A program made the position numbers and the translations under genes. A stretch of 64,000 nt of DNA, taken from positions 248,001 to 312,000 of the forward strand of contig NZ_OMPO01000003.1 of NCBI RefSeq assembly GCF_900292035.1, given 5' to 3'. This DNA is from Blastococcus sp. Marseille-P5729. GTDB lineage: Bacteria > Actinomycetota > Actinomycetes > Mycobacteriales > Antricoccaceae. The notes beneath the pieces are model-generated. The model did no database searches. It was given only the letters and a program-made list of their open reading frames with translations, and was not told the origin of the DNA. Below, one piece after another: positions 24,777 to 33,512 of this stretch. The stretch's first letter is position 1. The number at the start of each line of letters is the position of its first letter.

Positions 24777-25452
24777 CCAGGACACGGTTCGGCGGGTAGA
24801 TCCGCAGCCGCGCGAACGACAGCGCGAACGACAGCGCCAGCAGCAGCGTGACGCTCAGCTACGTGACCAGCCCGCTGGTCACGTAGCTGGTGCCGGTCTC
24901 CTCGATCGCGTACGTCGCGAGCTGACGGACTGACCAGAAGGGCAGGAACTTCGCGAGCGTCCCGTCGGGGTCGGCGATCATCTGTGTCGCCAGCACGGTC
25001 AGCAGCCCGAGTGCGCCCTCCAGCTCGCGTTTCAGCAGGAGTCCGACGGCCATACCGAGTGGGGCTGCGACAGTGATCGCGCACAGCATCATCAACCCGA
25101 CCGCCCAGGTGCGTTGCAGGTCCTGGTCGACGGTCACGAGCAATAGGTATCCGGCCGACAGCCCGAGCCCGGCGAGAATCATCGCGACGAGCCGCCCGAT
25201 CACCAGGGCGCGCATGGGGTAGCCGGCGATGCGCAGCCGGCGATCCAGCCCGAGTGAGCCGACCGTGCCGAACAGGGCCAACGTGGCCACCGCCCACCCG
25301 AGACCGAGCACGAGCATCCGAACCGATTGTCCTGGCAGCTCATGGCGTGCGAGGTAGAAGGCTAGCGGCAGCAGTGCTACGACGACGAGGGCGGCGCGCC
25401 GATGGGTGAGCTCGCGCAGCGCCGCGCGAGTGACGGCCCGGACCTGGTTCAC
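24766..25452 (-). pseudogene. ABC-2 type permease interrupted by an in-frame amber codon
   Basis: Membrane subunit of the ABC transporter encoded just upstream, whose stop overlaps its GTG start (GTGA). Five hydrophobic segments occur in the first 197 codons, then TAG at 24861-24859. The same frame continues without interruption as LSVTLLLALSFALSFARLR and on to a second stop at 24766: a sixth membrane helix and a basic tail, as expected for an ABC-2 permease. The amber codon therefore truncates the protein before its last helix. The TAG lies inside a perfect 15-base inverted repeat (24856-24889). It could be a disrupted gene, a recent mutation, or a case of read-through. Confidence 0.75.
24856..24889. 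repeat. Perfect 15-bp hairpin containing the amber codon
   Basis: CAGCTACGTGACCAG, four bases CCCG, then the exact complement. It lies entirely inside the permease reading frame. The left arm on the + strand contains the CTA that reads TAG on the coding strand; the right arm encodes SYVTS. Such a perfect hairpin inside codons is the expected product of a template-switch (quasipalindrome) mutation. Confidence 0.8.
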
Positions 25453-26255
25453 GATTCCTCCGAGGCTGGTTCGAGCTCGATGACTCGGTCGACGCGATGC
25501 AGCTCGCTGAGCAGGTGCGTGACCAGCAGGACCGCGGTGCCGGTCTCGCGCCACCGGTCGATCTGCTCCCACAGGTCCAGATAGCTGCCCTGGTCGAAGC
25601 CCTGGTAGGGCTCGTCGAGCAGCAGGAGATCTGGGCGGTTCAGCTCGCCCAGTACGACGTTGAGCTTCTGCCGGGTACCGCCGCTGAGCTGGCCGGCCGG
25701 TTGCCCGCGCCGCGGCCGCCAGCCCAGTGCCGCACACAGCTGCTGGCCGGTCGAGATGCTGCGGCTACGCCGACCAGGTGCAGCGGCACCGAACAGCGCG
25801 AAGTGCTCATCCGCGGTGAGGTGCTCGGCGGTGCCACCGGACTGCGGGGCCAGGCCTACGTTCGGTGTCCGCTCGACGGTGCCCGAGCTCGCGCGACTGA
25901 TACCGGCGCAGATCTGCAACAGGGTGGACTTGCCCGACCCGTTGGAACCCACGACGGCCATCGCCTCGCCCGCGTGCAGCTCCAGGCTCACCCCACGAAG
26001 CACCGTCCGTCGGCGGTAGCGCTTGGTCACCTCCTGGAGCCGGAGCGCGACCGGTGCCACATCCGGCCGGTCCAGCGGAGGCGCGGCGGACGTCCGCAGC
26101 GCCCGCGCGACCTCGTCGGCGTACGCCGTAGCCGGCCCGAACAGCTCGTCCGGCGCAGTGCGGTGCTCGGCTGCCTCAGCCACCGCATCTTGGGCGAGCT
26201 CGGCGGCCCGCTGCGGCCGGACGCCTCGCTCCACCAAGGCACGTTGCAGCGTCAT
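25449..26255 (-). CDS. ABC transporter ATP-binding protein
   Basis: 268-residue ATPase. An unusual N-terminal helical segment (about residues 1-55, with AAELAQDAVAEAAEH and ELFGPATAYADEVA) resembles the HAAS/DUF1700-type regions found beside PadR regulators. Then come Walker A GSNGSGKST (about 90), signature LSGGTRQ, Walker B LLLLDEP and the His switch VTHLL. The ATG at 26255 has a G-rich upstream stretch; an ATG at 26273 that overlaps the PadR stop (ATGA) would add six residues and is also likely. The gene is coupled to both PadR and the permease, giving a three-gene operon. Confidence 0.87.
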   Translation of the reverse strand: MTLQRALVERGVRPQRAAELAQDAVAEAAEHRTAPDELFGPATAYADEVARALRTSAAPPLDRPDVAPVALRLQEVTKRYRRRTVLRGVSLELHAGEAMAVVGSNGSGKSTLLQICAGISRASSGTVERTPNVGLAPQSGGTAEHLTADEHFALFGAAAPGRRSRSISTGQQLCAALGWRPRRGQPAGQLSGGTRQKLNVVLGELNRPDLLLLDEPYQGFDQGSYLDLWEQIDRWRETGTAVLLVTHLLSELHRVDRVIELEPASEES

Positions 26256-26269
26256 CGGCCACCCCCCGG

Positions 26270-26602
26270 TCATGTGTGGCTCCCGGCGAGCAGAGAGTCG
26301 ATGCGGCCACTGAACGTGCTCCACTCGGCCCGCCGAGCCTCGAGCGCCGTACGGCCGGCGTCGGTGAGCTCGAAGTACTTGCGCGGCGGTCCCGAGGTCG
26401 ACGCCTCTCGGCTGGTGGCTACCAGCCCGGTTGTCTCGAGCCGGAGGAGAGCCGGATACAGGGTTCCGCCGGGGATGACGCCCAGGCCCGCCTCTTCCAG
26501 TCGGCTGGTCAGGCCCAGGCCGTAGTCGCGGTGCTGCGCCAGCAGGCCGAGCAGGCACAGCTCGAGCAGGCCGTGCAGCCAAGGTCGCGTGTACTCGCTC
26601 AT
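26270..26602 (-). CDS. PadR-family transcriptional regulator
   Basis: 110-residue winged-helix regulator. It has the PadR signature LCLLGLLAQHRDYGLGLTSRLEE (about 15-38), GTLYPALLRLETTGLV (46-61) and PPRKYFELTDAGRTAL (72-87). It is the first gene of the operon with the ABC ATPase and permease and most likely represses it. A strong inverted repeat overlaps the region from just after its start codon outwards (26604-26640), which suits autoregulation. PadR-ABC operons usually respond to antibiotics or phenolic compounds. Confidence 0.92.
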   Translation of the reverse strand: MSEYTRPWLHGLLELCLLGLLAQHRDYGLGLTSRLEEAGLGVIPGGTLYPALLRLETTGLVATSREASTSGPPRKYFELTDAGRTALEARRAEWSTFSGRIDSLLAGSHT

Positions 26603-26603
26603 G

Positions 26604-26640
26604 GTTGTCAGGCTATCTGGTAATCAGATTATCTGACAAC
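26604..26640. promoter_or_regulatory. Candidate PadR operator
   Basis: Outer arms GTTGTCAG (26604-26611) and CTGACAAC (26633-26640) are perfect complements. Inside, ATCTG-gtaat-CAGAT (26615-26629) forms a second palindrome, and TATCTG recurs. The AT-rich core is unusual for this GC-rich genome. It sits directly upstream of padR, where the promoter should be. Confidence 0.6.
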
Positions 26641-26729
26641 TGACCCGTGGGTCATCGACTCGGAATAGTGGCAGCCATCGAGCGGTTGAACGGTCAACAA
26701 GAACTCAGCGCAGCAAGAGGTAACCACAT

Positions 26730-27644
26730 ATGCACAACTCGAACGATCTGTACGCCTATCGCGAGGGCATCACGACCGATGACGCTCGCGCGTCGGTCAT
26801 GCTCGTCTCGCTCGGCGGGTTCGTCGACGCCGGCCACACGCAGGCGCTGCTGGCCGCGCACATCCTCGCCCATCACGAGCACCAGCTGATCGCCACCTTC
26901 GATGCCGACCAGCTGGTCGACTATCGCAGCCGCCGCCCGATGATGGGCTTCGAGTCCGACCGCTACACGTCGTACGACGTCCCGACGATCGAGCTGCACC
27001 GCGTCCTCGATCTCGACGGCACCCCGTTCCTGATGCTGACCGGCGTCGAGCCGGACTATCAGTGGGAGCGTGTCGTCGACGCGGTCCGCGAGATCGTCGT
27101 CGCCCTCGGCGTCGACCTGACGGTGCTGGCGCACGGCGTGCCCATGGGCGTGCCGCACACCCGGCCGATCGGCGTCACGGTGCACGGCACCAACCCGGCG
27201 CTGGTGGGTGAGTCGGCGAGCCCCTTCGGCAAGCTGCTCGTGCCCGGAAGCATCGAGGCGCTGCTCGAGCTGCGGTTCGGGGAGGCCGGACGCAATGTCG
27301 TGGGGTACGCCGTCCACGTGCCGCACTACCTCGCGCAGCTCGCCCAGCCCGGCGCCTCACTCGTGGCGCTGGAGCGCATCGCGGCCAGCACCGGGCTGCG
27401 GCTGGAGCGGGCCGAGCTCGAGATGGGCGCGGCGAAGGCCGCCGAGTCGCTGCGCTCCGAGCTGGCCGACCGAGAGGATGTCGCTCAGGTCGTCGCCGCG
27501 CTCGAGCAGCAGTACGACGCGCAGTACGGCCAGGTGCAGCGCCGCGGCCTGACGGCCGCCGCCGAGGCCGAGTTGCCCACCGCGGACGAGATCGGCGCCG
27601 AGGCAGAGGCCTTCCTCCGCGGGCTGGGGGACGACGAGCAGTAG
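26730..27644 (+). CDS. PAC2 family protein (proteasome assembly chaperone-like)
   Basis: 304-residue protein of the actinobacterial PAC2 family. It begins with the core segments VMLVSLGGFVDAGHTQALLAAHI (about 23-45) and FDADQLVDYRSRRPMMGF (about 57-74); the FxxDxxxDYRxxRP pattern is diagnostic. Then come LTGVEPDYQWERVV and PHTRPIGVTVHG. The last 70 residues are helical and acidic (LEQQYDAQYGQ). AGAGGTAA precedes the ATG. The family relates to eukaryotic proteasome assembly chaperones; its bacterial role is not settled. No proteasome genes are adjacent in the window. Confidence 0.9.
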   Translation: MHNSNDLYAYREGITTDDARASVMLVSLGGFVDAGHTQALLAAHILAHHEHQLIATFDADQLVDYRSRRPMMGFESDRYTSYDVPTIELHRVLDLDGTPFLMLTGVEPDYQWERVVDAVREIVVALGVDLTVLAHGVPMGVPHTRPIGVTVHGTNPALVGESASPFGKLLVPGSIEALLELRFGEAGRNVVGYAVHVPHYLAQLAQPGASLVALERIAASTGLRLERAELEMGAAKAAESLRSELADREDVAQVVAALEQQYDAQYGQVQRRGLTAAAEAELPTADEIGAEAEAFLRGLGDDEQ

Positions 27645-27675
27645 TCGCGTCCCGCGATACATCGGCTGAAAAGGG

Positions 27676-27722
27676 ACATTGGCGCCAATGCCCCCGGGTG
27701 ACGGGGTCATTGGCGCCAATGT
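27676..27722. terminator. Bidirectional terminator with nested TTGGCGCCAA palindromes
   Basis: ACATTGGCGCCAATG (27676-27690) and its exact complement (27708-27722) extend inward by CCCC/GGGG. On the + strand the right arm is followed by TTTTC. It lies between the convergent PAC2 and pckG genes and can terminate both. Each arm also contains its own 10-base palindrome. Confidence 0.8.
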
Positions 27723-27747
27723 TTTCTGGCTAACCAGGTGCCAGAGG

Positions 27748-29580
27748 CTATTCTGCGTTCTCCAGATTGGTCTTGAGCGTGTTCAGCTCATCGTTCATCG
27801 ACGACGGCAGGCGATCGCCGAGCGTCTGGAACCACTCCTCGATCAGCGGGAGCTCCTGCTTCCACTCGTCGACGTTGACCGCCGACGCCTTGGCGAGCTG
27901 CTCGTCGCTGATGTTCAGGCCCTCGGTGTCGAGCGCGCCCTGGGCCGGCACGAGGCCGATCGCGGTGTCGACGGCGTCAGCCTTGCCCTCAAGACGCTCG
28001 ATGATCCACTTGAGCACGCGGCTGTTGTCGCCGAAGCCCGGCCACAGGAACGAGCCGTCGTCGTCGCGGCGGAACCAGTTGACGTAGAAGATCCGCGGCA
28101 TCTTCTCCGCGTCGGACTTCTTGCCCATCTCGATCCAGTGGTTGATGTAGTCACCGGCGTTGTAGCCGATGAACGGCAGCATCGCCATCGGATCGCGGCG
28201 GACGACGCCCACGGCGCCGGTCGCGGCGGCGGTGGTCTCCGACGAGGTGGTCGCGCCCATGAACACGCCGTGCTGCCAGTCGCGGGACTCGGTCACCAGC
28301 GGGATCGTGGTCTTGCGGCGTCCACCGAAGATGATCGCCGAGATGGGCACGCCGTTGGGCTCGCTGTTGTACTCCTCAGCGAGCACGGGGCACTGCTCGA
28401 TCGGGGTGCAGAAGCGGCTGTTCGGGTGCGAGGAGAGCTGGTCGGACTCCGGCGTCCAGTCGTTGCCGTGCCAGTCGATCAGGTGTGCGGGCTTCTCCTC
28501 GGTCATGCCCTCCCACCACACGTCACCGTCGTCGGTGCGTGCCACGTTGGTGAACAGGGAGTTGCCGGCGTCCATTGTGCGCATCGCGTTGGGGTTGGTC
28601 TGGTACGAGGTGCCGGGGGCGACGCCGAAGAACCCGAACTCCGGGTTGATCGCATAGAGGCGGCCGTCCTTGCCGAAGCGCAGCCAGGCGATGTCATCGC
28701 CCAGGGTCTCGACCTTCCAGCCCTCGACGGTCGGCTCGAGCATCGCCAGGTTGGTCTTGCCGCAGGCGGACGGGAAGGCGCCGGTGATGTAGTGCACCTT
28801 GCCCTCGGGGGAGGTCAGCTTGAGGATCAGCATGTGCTCGGCCATCCAGCCTTCGTCCCGGCCGAGGACCGAGCCGATGCGCAGCGCGTAGCACTTCTTG
28901 CCCAGCAGTGCGTTTCCGCCGTACCCCGAGCCGTAGGACCAGATCTCGCGGGTCTCCGGGAAGTGGCTGATGTACTTGGTGGTGTTGCAGGGCCACGGGA
29001 CGTCCTGCTCGCCCTCCTCAAGGGGCGCGCCGACGGAGTGCAGGCACTTGACGAACGGCTTGTCCTCGCCCATGGCATCCAGCACGTTCTGGCCGGTGCG
29101 GCACATGATGCGCATGGAGATGACGACGTACTCGGAGTCGGTGACCTCGACCCCGAACTTCGGGTCGTCGGCGTCGATCGGGCCCATGCAGAAGGGCACG
29201 ACGTACATCGTGCGGCCCTTCATCGAGCCGGTGTAGAGACCGGTCATGGTCTCCTTCATCTTGGCCGGGTCCATCCAGTTGTTGGTCGGGCCGGCATCCT
29301 CCTCCTTCTCGGAGCAGATGAAGGTCTGGTCCTCGACGCGTGCAACATCGCTCGGGTCGGACATCGCCCAGAACGAGTTTGGGCGCTTCTCTTCGTTCAG
29401 CTGGACGATGGTGCCTGCCTCGACGAGCTCGTCGGTCATCTGCTTCCACTCCGCGTCGGAGCCATCGACCCAGCGGATGTCCTTCGGCTGGGTGATCTCG
29501 GCGACCTCGGCGACCCAGGCAAGGAGTTCCTTGTGCTTGGTCGGGGCGTCCTGGAGGGCGGGGAACTCTGTCGAAGTCAC
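27748..29580 (-). CDS. pckG: Phosphoenolpyruvate carboxykinase (GTP)
   Basis: 610-residue GTP-dependent PEP carboxykinase, converting oxaloacetate and GTP to PEP for gluconeogenesis. The P-loop [12 protein letters not shown] lies at residues 269-280 with the reactive Cys273. Also present are [16 protein letters not shown] (216-230), the metal/GTP segments GDDIAWLRF and FFGVAPGT, and [14 protein letters not shown] near residue 475. The start is GTG, with AGGAG seven bases upstream. It is the normal actinobacterial form. Upstream lie an imperfect 34-base palindrome and a divergent small membrane-protein gene. Confidence 0.97.
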   Translation of the reverse strand: MTSTEFPALQDAPTKHKELLAWVAEVAEITQPKDIRWVDGSDAEWKQMTDELVEAGTIVQLNEEKRPNSFWAMSDPSDVARVEDQTFICSEKEEDAGPTNNWMDPAKMKETMTGLYTGSMKGRTMYVVPFCMGPIDADDPKFGVEVTDSEYVVISMRIMCRTGQNVLDAMGEDKPFVKCLHSVGAPLEEGEQDVPWPCNTTKYISHFPETREIWSYGSGYGGNALLGKKCYALRIGSVLGRDEGWMAEHMLILKLTSPEGKVHYITGAFPSACGKTNLAMLEPTVEGWKVETLGDDIAWLRFGKDGRLYAINPEFGFFGVAPGTSYQTNPNAMRTMDAGNSLFTNVARTDDGDVWWEGMTEEKPAHLIDWHGNDWTPESDQLSSHPNSRFCTPIEQCPVLAEEYNSEPNGVPISAIIFGGRRKTTIPLVTESRDWQHGVFMGATTSSETTAAATGAVGVVRRDPMAMLPFIGYNAGDYINHWIEMGKKSDAEKMPRIFYVNWFRRDDDGSFLWPGFGDNSRVLKWIIERLEGKADAVDTAIGLVPAQGALDTEGLNISDEQLAKASAVNVDEWKQELPLIEEWFQTLGDRLPSSMNDELNTLKTNLENAE

Positions 29581-29619
29581 GGGGGTGCTCCTTGCGATCT
29601 ACTTGAGTGACACCTGGTC

Positions 29620-29653
29620 TATCCACCATATGCCCTGGGGCATGTGATGGATA
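29620..29653. promoter_or_regulatory. Imperfect palindrome upstream of pckG
   Basis: TATCCACCATATGCCC and GGGCATGTGATGGATA match as inverted arms with two mismatches and a two-base centre. It lies 40-73 bases before the pckG start, in the promoter region, and fits a dimeric repressor or activator site. No candidate regulator is adjacent. Confidence 0.45.
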
Positions 29654-29741
29654 TCCACAAGGACCGCGAAAGTGCTCACATCGTGGTAACACGAGGCACG
29701 CCGCCGTGATGCGCGGGTTACGGAAGGACCCCGCCGTGTTG

Positions 29742-29784
29742 CGATTGTGACTATTGGTGCTTGTGAAACGATTGTGATTATTGG
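29742..29784. promoter_or_regulatory. Direct repeat upstream of 29845 gene
   Basis: CGATTGTGACTATTGG (29742-29757) and CGATTGTGATTATTGG (29769-29784) are 16-base direct repeats with one mismatch and a 27-base period. They are AT-richer than their surroundings and sit 61-103 bases before the small membrane-protein start. A pair of activator-binding sites is possible. Confidence 0.45.
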
Positions 29785-29844
29785 GACAGCCGTCGTAGGC
29801 TCAACGCACCGATCCTTGCTCTTCCCCGGCTCGAAGGTCACCCC

Positions 29845-30288
29845 ATGGTTTCGATGCGTCCGCTCAGCCGACGTCTTGGCGTACCCCACCCGCACTGGCC
29901 TGCGCTGCCCAGCAGCGACCAGCACGGAATCGCCACCCAGCGCGCGCTCTACACGGTCGGCGCTACTCAGGCGCTGTCCGCGGTGGTGTTCGCGCTCCTG
30001 GCCATCTCCGCGCGCTCGCACTTCATCGTCAACACCTACTACCTGTTCTGGGTGCCGTTCTTCGTCGCGCTGCTCGCCATCGCGATGACCGTCATCGGGC
30101 ACCTGGGCAGCCTGTCGGCGCCCTGGCTTGCGGCCCTGCTGAACCTTCCGCTGGCGCTCACGGCGCTGTACGTCGACAGCGCGCTCGGCTCGGTGCTGCT
30201 GATCGCCGCGCTGCTGGCATCGGCGGGGTGGCTGGGCTTCAACCTGCTCGAGGACTCCGCCAAGCGAAACCCCGTCGACGACTTCTAG
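29845..30288 (+). CDS. Small four-helix membrane protein, unknown function
   Basis: 147-residue protein. After a 35-residue hydrophilic N-terminus (PHPHWPALPSSDQHG) four hydrophobic segments follow (about residues 42-56, 63-83, 90-108 and 113-131), ending in a polar tail EDSAKRNPVDDF. The start may be ATG 29845 or ATG 29854. GAAGGT lies a few bases upstream. No known family was recognised. It diverges from pckG across a 264-base spacer with a direct repeat and a palindrome. Confidence 0.65.
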   Translation: MVSMRPLSRRLGVPHPHWPALPSSDQHGIATQRALYTVGATQALSAVVFALLAISARSHFIVNTYYLFWVPFFVALLAIAMTVIGHLGSLSAPWLAALLNLPLALTALYVDSALGSVLLIAALLASAGWLGFNLLEDSAKRNPVDDF

Positions 30289-30588
30289 TGGACCGGCCGA
30301 CCGTGGCCTGCCGACACTTCCGTCCTGCGTCGTCTCTGCGCGCCTGCGGCGCTCATCGACAAGCGTGTATCGATCGCTGCTGATCGACGAGCGGCTGAAG
30401 CGACCGGGCCACGCCACAACTAGCCGTCTCCGGCTCGAATCACGACCGCTCACACCGCCGGGCCGGTGCGAGCGGCGTCAGCGCCCCGTCGCGGACATAG
30501 CGCCCGATGACGCGCGGCGGGTCCTCACGCCCGGGCCGGGGTGCGGTGTGCTCATGAGCACATGCATCCCCGAGTGACCCGCGGCTAG
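30289..30588. other. Intergenic region without recognised gene
   Basis: 300 bases between a small membrane-protein gene and the convergent dynamin gene. The only clear structure is the perfect palindrome TGTGCTCATGAGCACA (30547-30562), flanked by GGGG and CCCC, 27 bases beyond the dynamin stop; it may act as that operon's terminator. No convincing reading frame or RNA was seen. Confidence 0.5.
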
Positions 30589-32973
30589 CTACTCGGACGG
30601 CGGATCATCGGGAAATTTCCCGAACTGCACCGGCATACTCGTCGCGGGCCCCGCCCCGAACTGGGCAGAGGTGGGCGGGGAGCTCCGCGGCGCCGATGGC
30701 CCAGCGGGCGTCGCCGGCACGGCCGGAGCGCCAGGTGCTGGGCCCGGCTCGGGATCAGGTGGCGGGTCCGTGGCGGGTGTGCCGGAGCCGGGGTCGCGCT
30801 CGGCGGCTCGCCTGGCCGCCAGGCGGGCAGACGCCGCCCGGGCCATCTCGGCGACCGACTGCGGGGCGCGGGCCGGCTTCGCCGGGGCTGCCTGATCGGC
30901 GGACGGTGCCGGCTGCCGGGCCGCTGGCGGGGGCGCCTGATCGGCCGACGGTGCGGGTTGCCGGGCCGCCGGCGGGGGCGCCTGATCGGCCGGCGGTGCG
31001 GGTTGCCGGGCCGGGACCTGCTGCGGGACCGGGGGCAACGGCCGGGACTCGGCCGGCCGGGCTGCCTGGTCCTGGGGCGCTCCCTCGGGGCGCGGCGGCG
31101 CCGGGGGGCGGTTCGGGTCGCGGCGCTGGACGACGGCGTTGCGCAGCCGCGGCAGCAACTGGTCGATGGTGCCGACGACGTCCCGGACGGCGGCGATCTG
31201 CTTGGTGATCTCGGCGGCCCGACGCTCGCGCTCGCCGCGATCGACCTTCAGTGATTGGTCGATCTGCTTGATATGCCCGTCGAGGGTCTCGATCCGGCGC
31301 ACCAGCGCACGGTCCAGCGCGAGAGTCAGCTCGTGCTCGGCTTCGATGAAGTACGCGGATGCGTCGGCCTCGAGACGAGCACGCGTCTCGCCGAGGGTCT
31401 CGTTCAGCCAGACCTTGAGCTGGTTGCGGTCCGAGGCGGTGCGGCGTGCCCAGACGATCCAGCCCGCCACGCTCAGCCCCACCGCGACCGCGATCGGCCA
31501 CGCGACGATGGCCGCGCCGGTCGCGTAGGTCAGCGTCGAGCCGGTGATGCTGGTGATCGAGATGCCCGACATCATGCTGATGTTCGTCAGCACCTTCTCG
31601 TCGGCGGAGGACTGCCGCTTCGCGGGCCCGGCGGCGCTCGCCACCTGCCGGGGCCGCTGGAGCGCGGCGTACACCTCGGCCAGCTCGTTCTGCGCGAACA
31701 TCGACTGCAGCACCGACCGCGAGACGCCGCGCATGCGCGCCTGCTGCCGGTCGAAGATCTGCATCGACGAGGCCTTCAGCGCCATGTCGAGCTGCGGCCC
31801 GATGTGCGCGAGATGACCCTTGTCCACCTCCTCGATCTGCCGCCGCCAGTAGGCGAGGAACTTCCGGTTCTCGGACTGGATGTCGGCCATCGTGTCGAGG
31901 CGGGCTCGTGACAACAGCGAACGCAGCCGCAGCTGCCACGCGCGGGAGTCGGCCTTGCGCGCCTGCAGCAGTCGGTCGCGGTTCTCCTTGAGACGATTGG
32001 CGTACTCGAGGTCCGGCTGGCAGGCGCGCCGGCTGTCCTCGAGGCTGGTCAGCAGCCCTTCGAGCTGCGAGCGCATGGTGCGCAGCAGGTTCGCCTCGTG
32101 CAGCGCCGAGGCCTTGACCGCCACCTGCTGCTGGAGCGCAATCTGCAGCTGGGTGACATTCGATTCCTTGCGTAGCGCCTGTCCGAGGTCGCTGGGCCCC
32201 ATCAGTGCGGCCTGCTCGAAGAGCTTGGCCGAGACCGGGAGCATGACGCTGTCGGCGAATCGCGGCGCGTGCTCTCGTAGCAGCTTGCGGTTGTCCTCGA
32301 CGATCTGCCGCCAGCCGCGATAGGCATCGGTCTTGGTCACCGCGAAGATGACGAGATCGATGTTCTTCGATGCCTTGTCGAGGAAGTCCAGCTCGGGCTT
32401 GGTGAACGGCGCCGAGGCGTCACACACGAACAGCAGCGCCGTGGCGCGGCCGACCGCCCGTAGCGCGATCTCCGCGTGGGTGGCATCCAGGCCGCCGACC
32501 CCAGGAGTATCGACGATGTTCAGCTTGCCCAGCAACGGCGAGTCGCACTCGACCTCGATCAGCCGAGGTGGGGCGTACTGCCCGCGATTGCCGAGGTCCG
32601 TGGCCCAGTCCCGCATCGAGTCGAGTGGGACGTCGACCGGCTCCTGCTGACCGGGCAGCAGAGCTCGTGCGGCGGTCTTGGGTCCGCGCCGGAACATGAT
32701 GTAGGTGCTGGTCGCGACGCGGGCATCTACCGGGGACAGGCCTGACACGTTGATGAGGGCATTGGTCAGGCTCGACTTGCCGCGCTTGGCCTCGCCCACC
32801 ACGACCACGGTCGGCTTGTCGGGCCGAGTGGCGCGCATCCGGGACAACCGCGAGGCCATCTCCGGGTCGTGCTTGTCGAGCCCCGCCAGACCGCGATCGG
32901 CGGTCTGCCGGGCCAGCTGGGATAGCGTGATGCGCTTGGCCGGGGCACCGCCGCGCTGCTGAGGTTGCGTCAT
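30589..32973 (-). CDS. Dynamin-like GTPase with Pro-rich C-terminus (IniA-like)
   Basis: 794-residue dynamin-like GTPase. G1 GEAKRGKSS (residues 60-68), G3 DTPGVGG (155-161) and G4 TKTD (213-216) are clear. A long helical stalk follows, then a hydrophobic membrane-insertion region (about 470-520: NISMMSGISITSITG to the AIVAWPIAVAVGLSVAGW stretch), more coiled coil, and a 150-residue Pro/Ala-rich tail with tandem PAPSADQAPPPAARQ repeats. Its ATG overlaps the stop of the GrpE-like gene by one base. It is the last gene of the Hsp70-dynamin operon. IniA-type proteins of mycobacteria remodel membranes under cell-envelope stress; the same role is an inference here. Confidence 0.88.
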   Translation of the reverse strand: MTQPQQRGGAPAKRITLSQLARQTADRGLAGLDKHDPEMASRLSRMRATRPDKPTVVVVGEAKRGKSSLTNALINVSGLSPVDARVATSTYIMFRRGPKTAARALLPGQQEPVDVPLDSMRDWATDLGNRGQYAPPRLIEVECDSPLLGKLNIVDTPGVGGLDATHAEIALRAVGRATALLFVCDASAPFTKPELDFLDKASKNIDLVIFAVTKTDAYRGWRQIVEDNRKLLREHAPRFADSVMLPVSAKLFEQAALMGPSDLGQALRKESNVTQLQIALQQQVAVKASALHEANLLRTMRSQLEGLLTSLEDSRRACQPDLEYANRLKENRDRLLQARKADSRAWQLRLRSLLSRARLDTMADIQSENRKFLAYWRRQIEEVDKGHLAHIGPQLDMALKASSMQIFDRQQARMRGVSRSVLQSMFAQNELAEVYAALQRPRQVASAAGPAKRQSSADEKVLTNISMMSGISITSITGSTLTYATGAAIVAWPIAVAVGLSVAGWIVWARRTASDRNQLKVWLNETLGETRARLEADASAYFIEAEHELTLALDRALVRRIETLDGHIKQIDQSLKVDRGERERRAAEITKQIAAVRDVVGTIDQLLPRLRNAVVQRRDPNRPPAPPRPEGAPQDQAARPAESRPLPPVPQQVPARQPAPPADQAPPPAARQPAPSADQAPPPAARQPAPSADQAAPAKPARAPQSVAEMARAASARLAARRAAERDPGSGTPATDPPPDPEPGPAPGAPAVPATPAGPSAPRSSPPTSAQFGAGPATSMPVQFGKFPDDPPSE
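30891..31015. repeat. 45-bp coding minisatellite in dynamin gene
   Basis: Nearly three copies of a 45-base unit, with CCTGATCGGC recurring at 30891, 30936 and 30981. The unit encodes 15 residues of Pro/Ala repeat (PAPSADQAPPPAARQ). Copies two and three are almost identical in DNA, so the array is young and may vary in number between strains. Confidence 0.75.
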
Positions 32974-33512
32974 CAGGACCCGCCGCGGTCCGTGGTGTAG
33001 ACGGTCACAATCGGGTGGCGCACCATCCGGTCGCCATCGCTGTACCCGGCCAGCTCGATCTCGGCGATGGTGCCGTGCTGGTCGGCGTCCTCGGTGAAGA
33101 CGGTCGCGGAGGCCTCGTGCCGCTGCGCGTCGAAGCGGTCGCCGACCTGCGGCACGATCACCTGGATGCCGAGCTGGGCCAGGTTGTCATCCATGCGCGA
33201 GGCGACCGCCGGAGAGGACACCCGATCGCGCGCGTACAGCAACAGGTCGATCATCTTGTCGCGCTCGTTCTGCAGCGCCACCAGTGCCTCGAGGTGCGGG
33301 CGGACCTCGGAATACAGGACGTAGTCCTCGCCGTCGTCGCCGTCCGTTGCCTGTTGGTCACTGACCGGGTGGATCTGGTCAGAGCCGTCGTCCGCCGCGT
33401 CGTCGTACTCGTAGTCGGTCTCCTCGTCGACGGGACGCTCCCGCAAGGCGTGATCGAGCGCGTCGTCCGCCTCGGCGCCGACGGTGCTCTGCTGGTCGTC
33501 GCGGCTGGTCAT
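32973..33512 (-). CDS. GrpE-like nucleotide-exchange factor
   Basis: 179-residue protein. The first 70 residues are strongly acidic and disordered (DEETDYEYDDAADDGSD), then a helix (about 80-105: LEALVALQNERDKMIDLLLYARD) and a C-terminal beta domain. The GrpE signature is recognisable: RFDAQRHEASATVF, TIAEIELAGY and MVRHPIVTVYT (FDxxxHEA, GY, RxxxVxV). The ATG overlaps the stop of the upstream dynamin gene (ATGA), and its own stop overlaps the next dynamin start. It is probably a dedicated exchange factor for the Hsp70-like protein of the same operon, distinct from the housekeeping GrpE; this is inferred from position. Confidence 0.82.
   Translation of the reverse strand: MTSRDDQQSTVGAEADDALDHALRERPVDEETDYEYDDAADDGSDQIHPVSDQQATDGDDGEDYVLYSEVRPHLEALVALQNERDKMIDLLLYARDRVSSPAVASRMDDNLAQLGIQVIVPQVGDRFDAQRHEASATVFTEDADQHGTIAEIELAGYSDGDRMVRHPIVTVYTTDRGGS

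Noticed and set aside
27679-29610. 643-codon + strand frame opposite pckG
   Set aside because: Exact shadow of the PEP carboxykinase gene, with no motif and biased composition.
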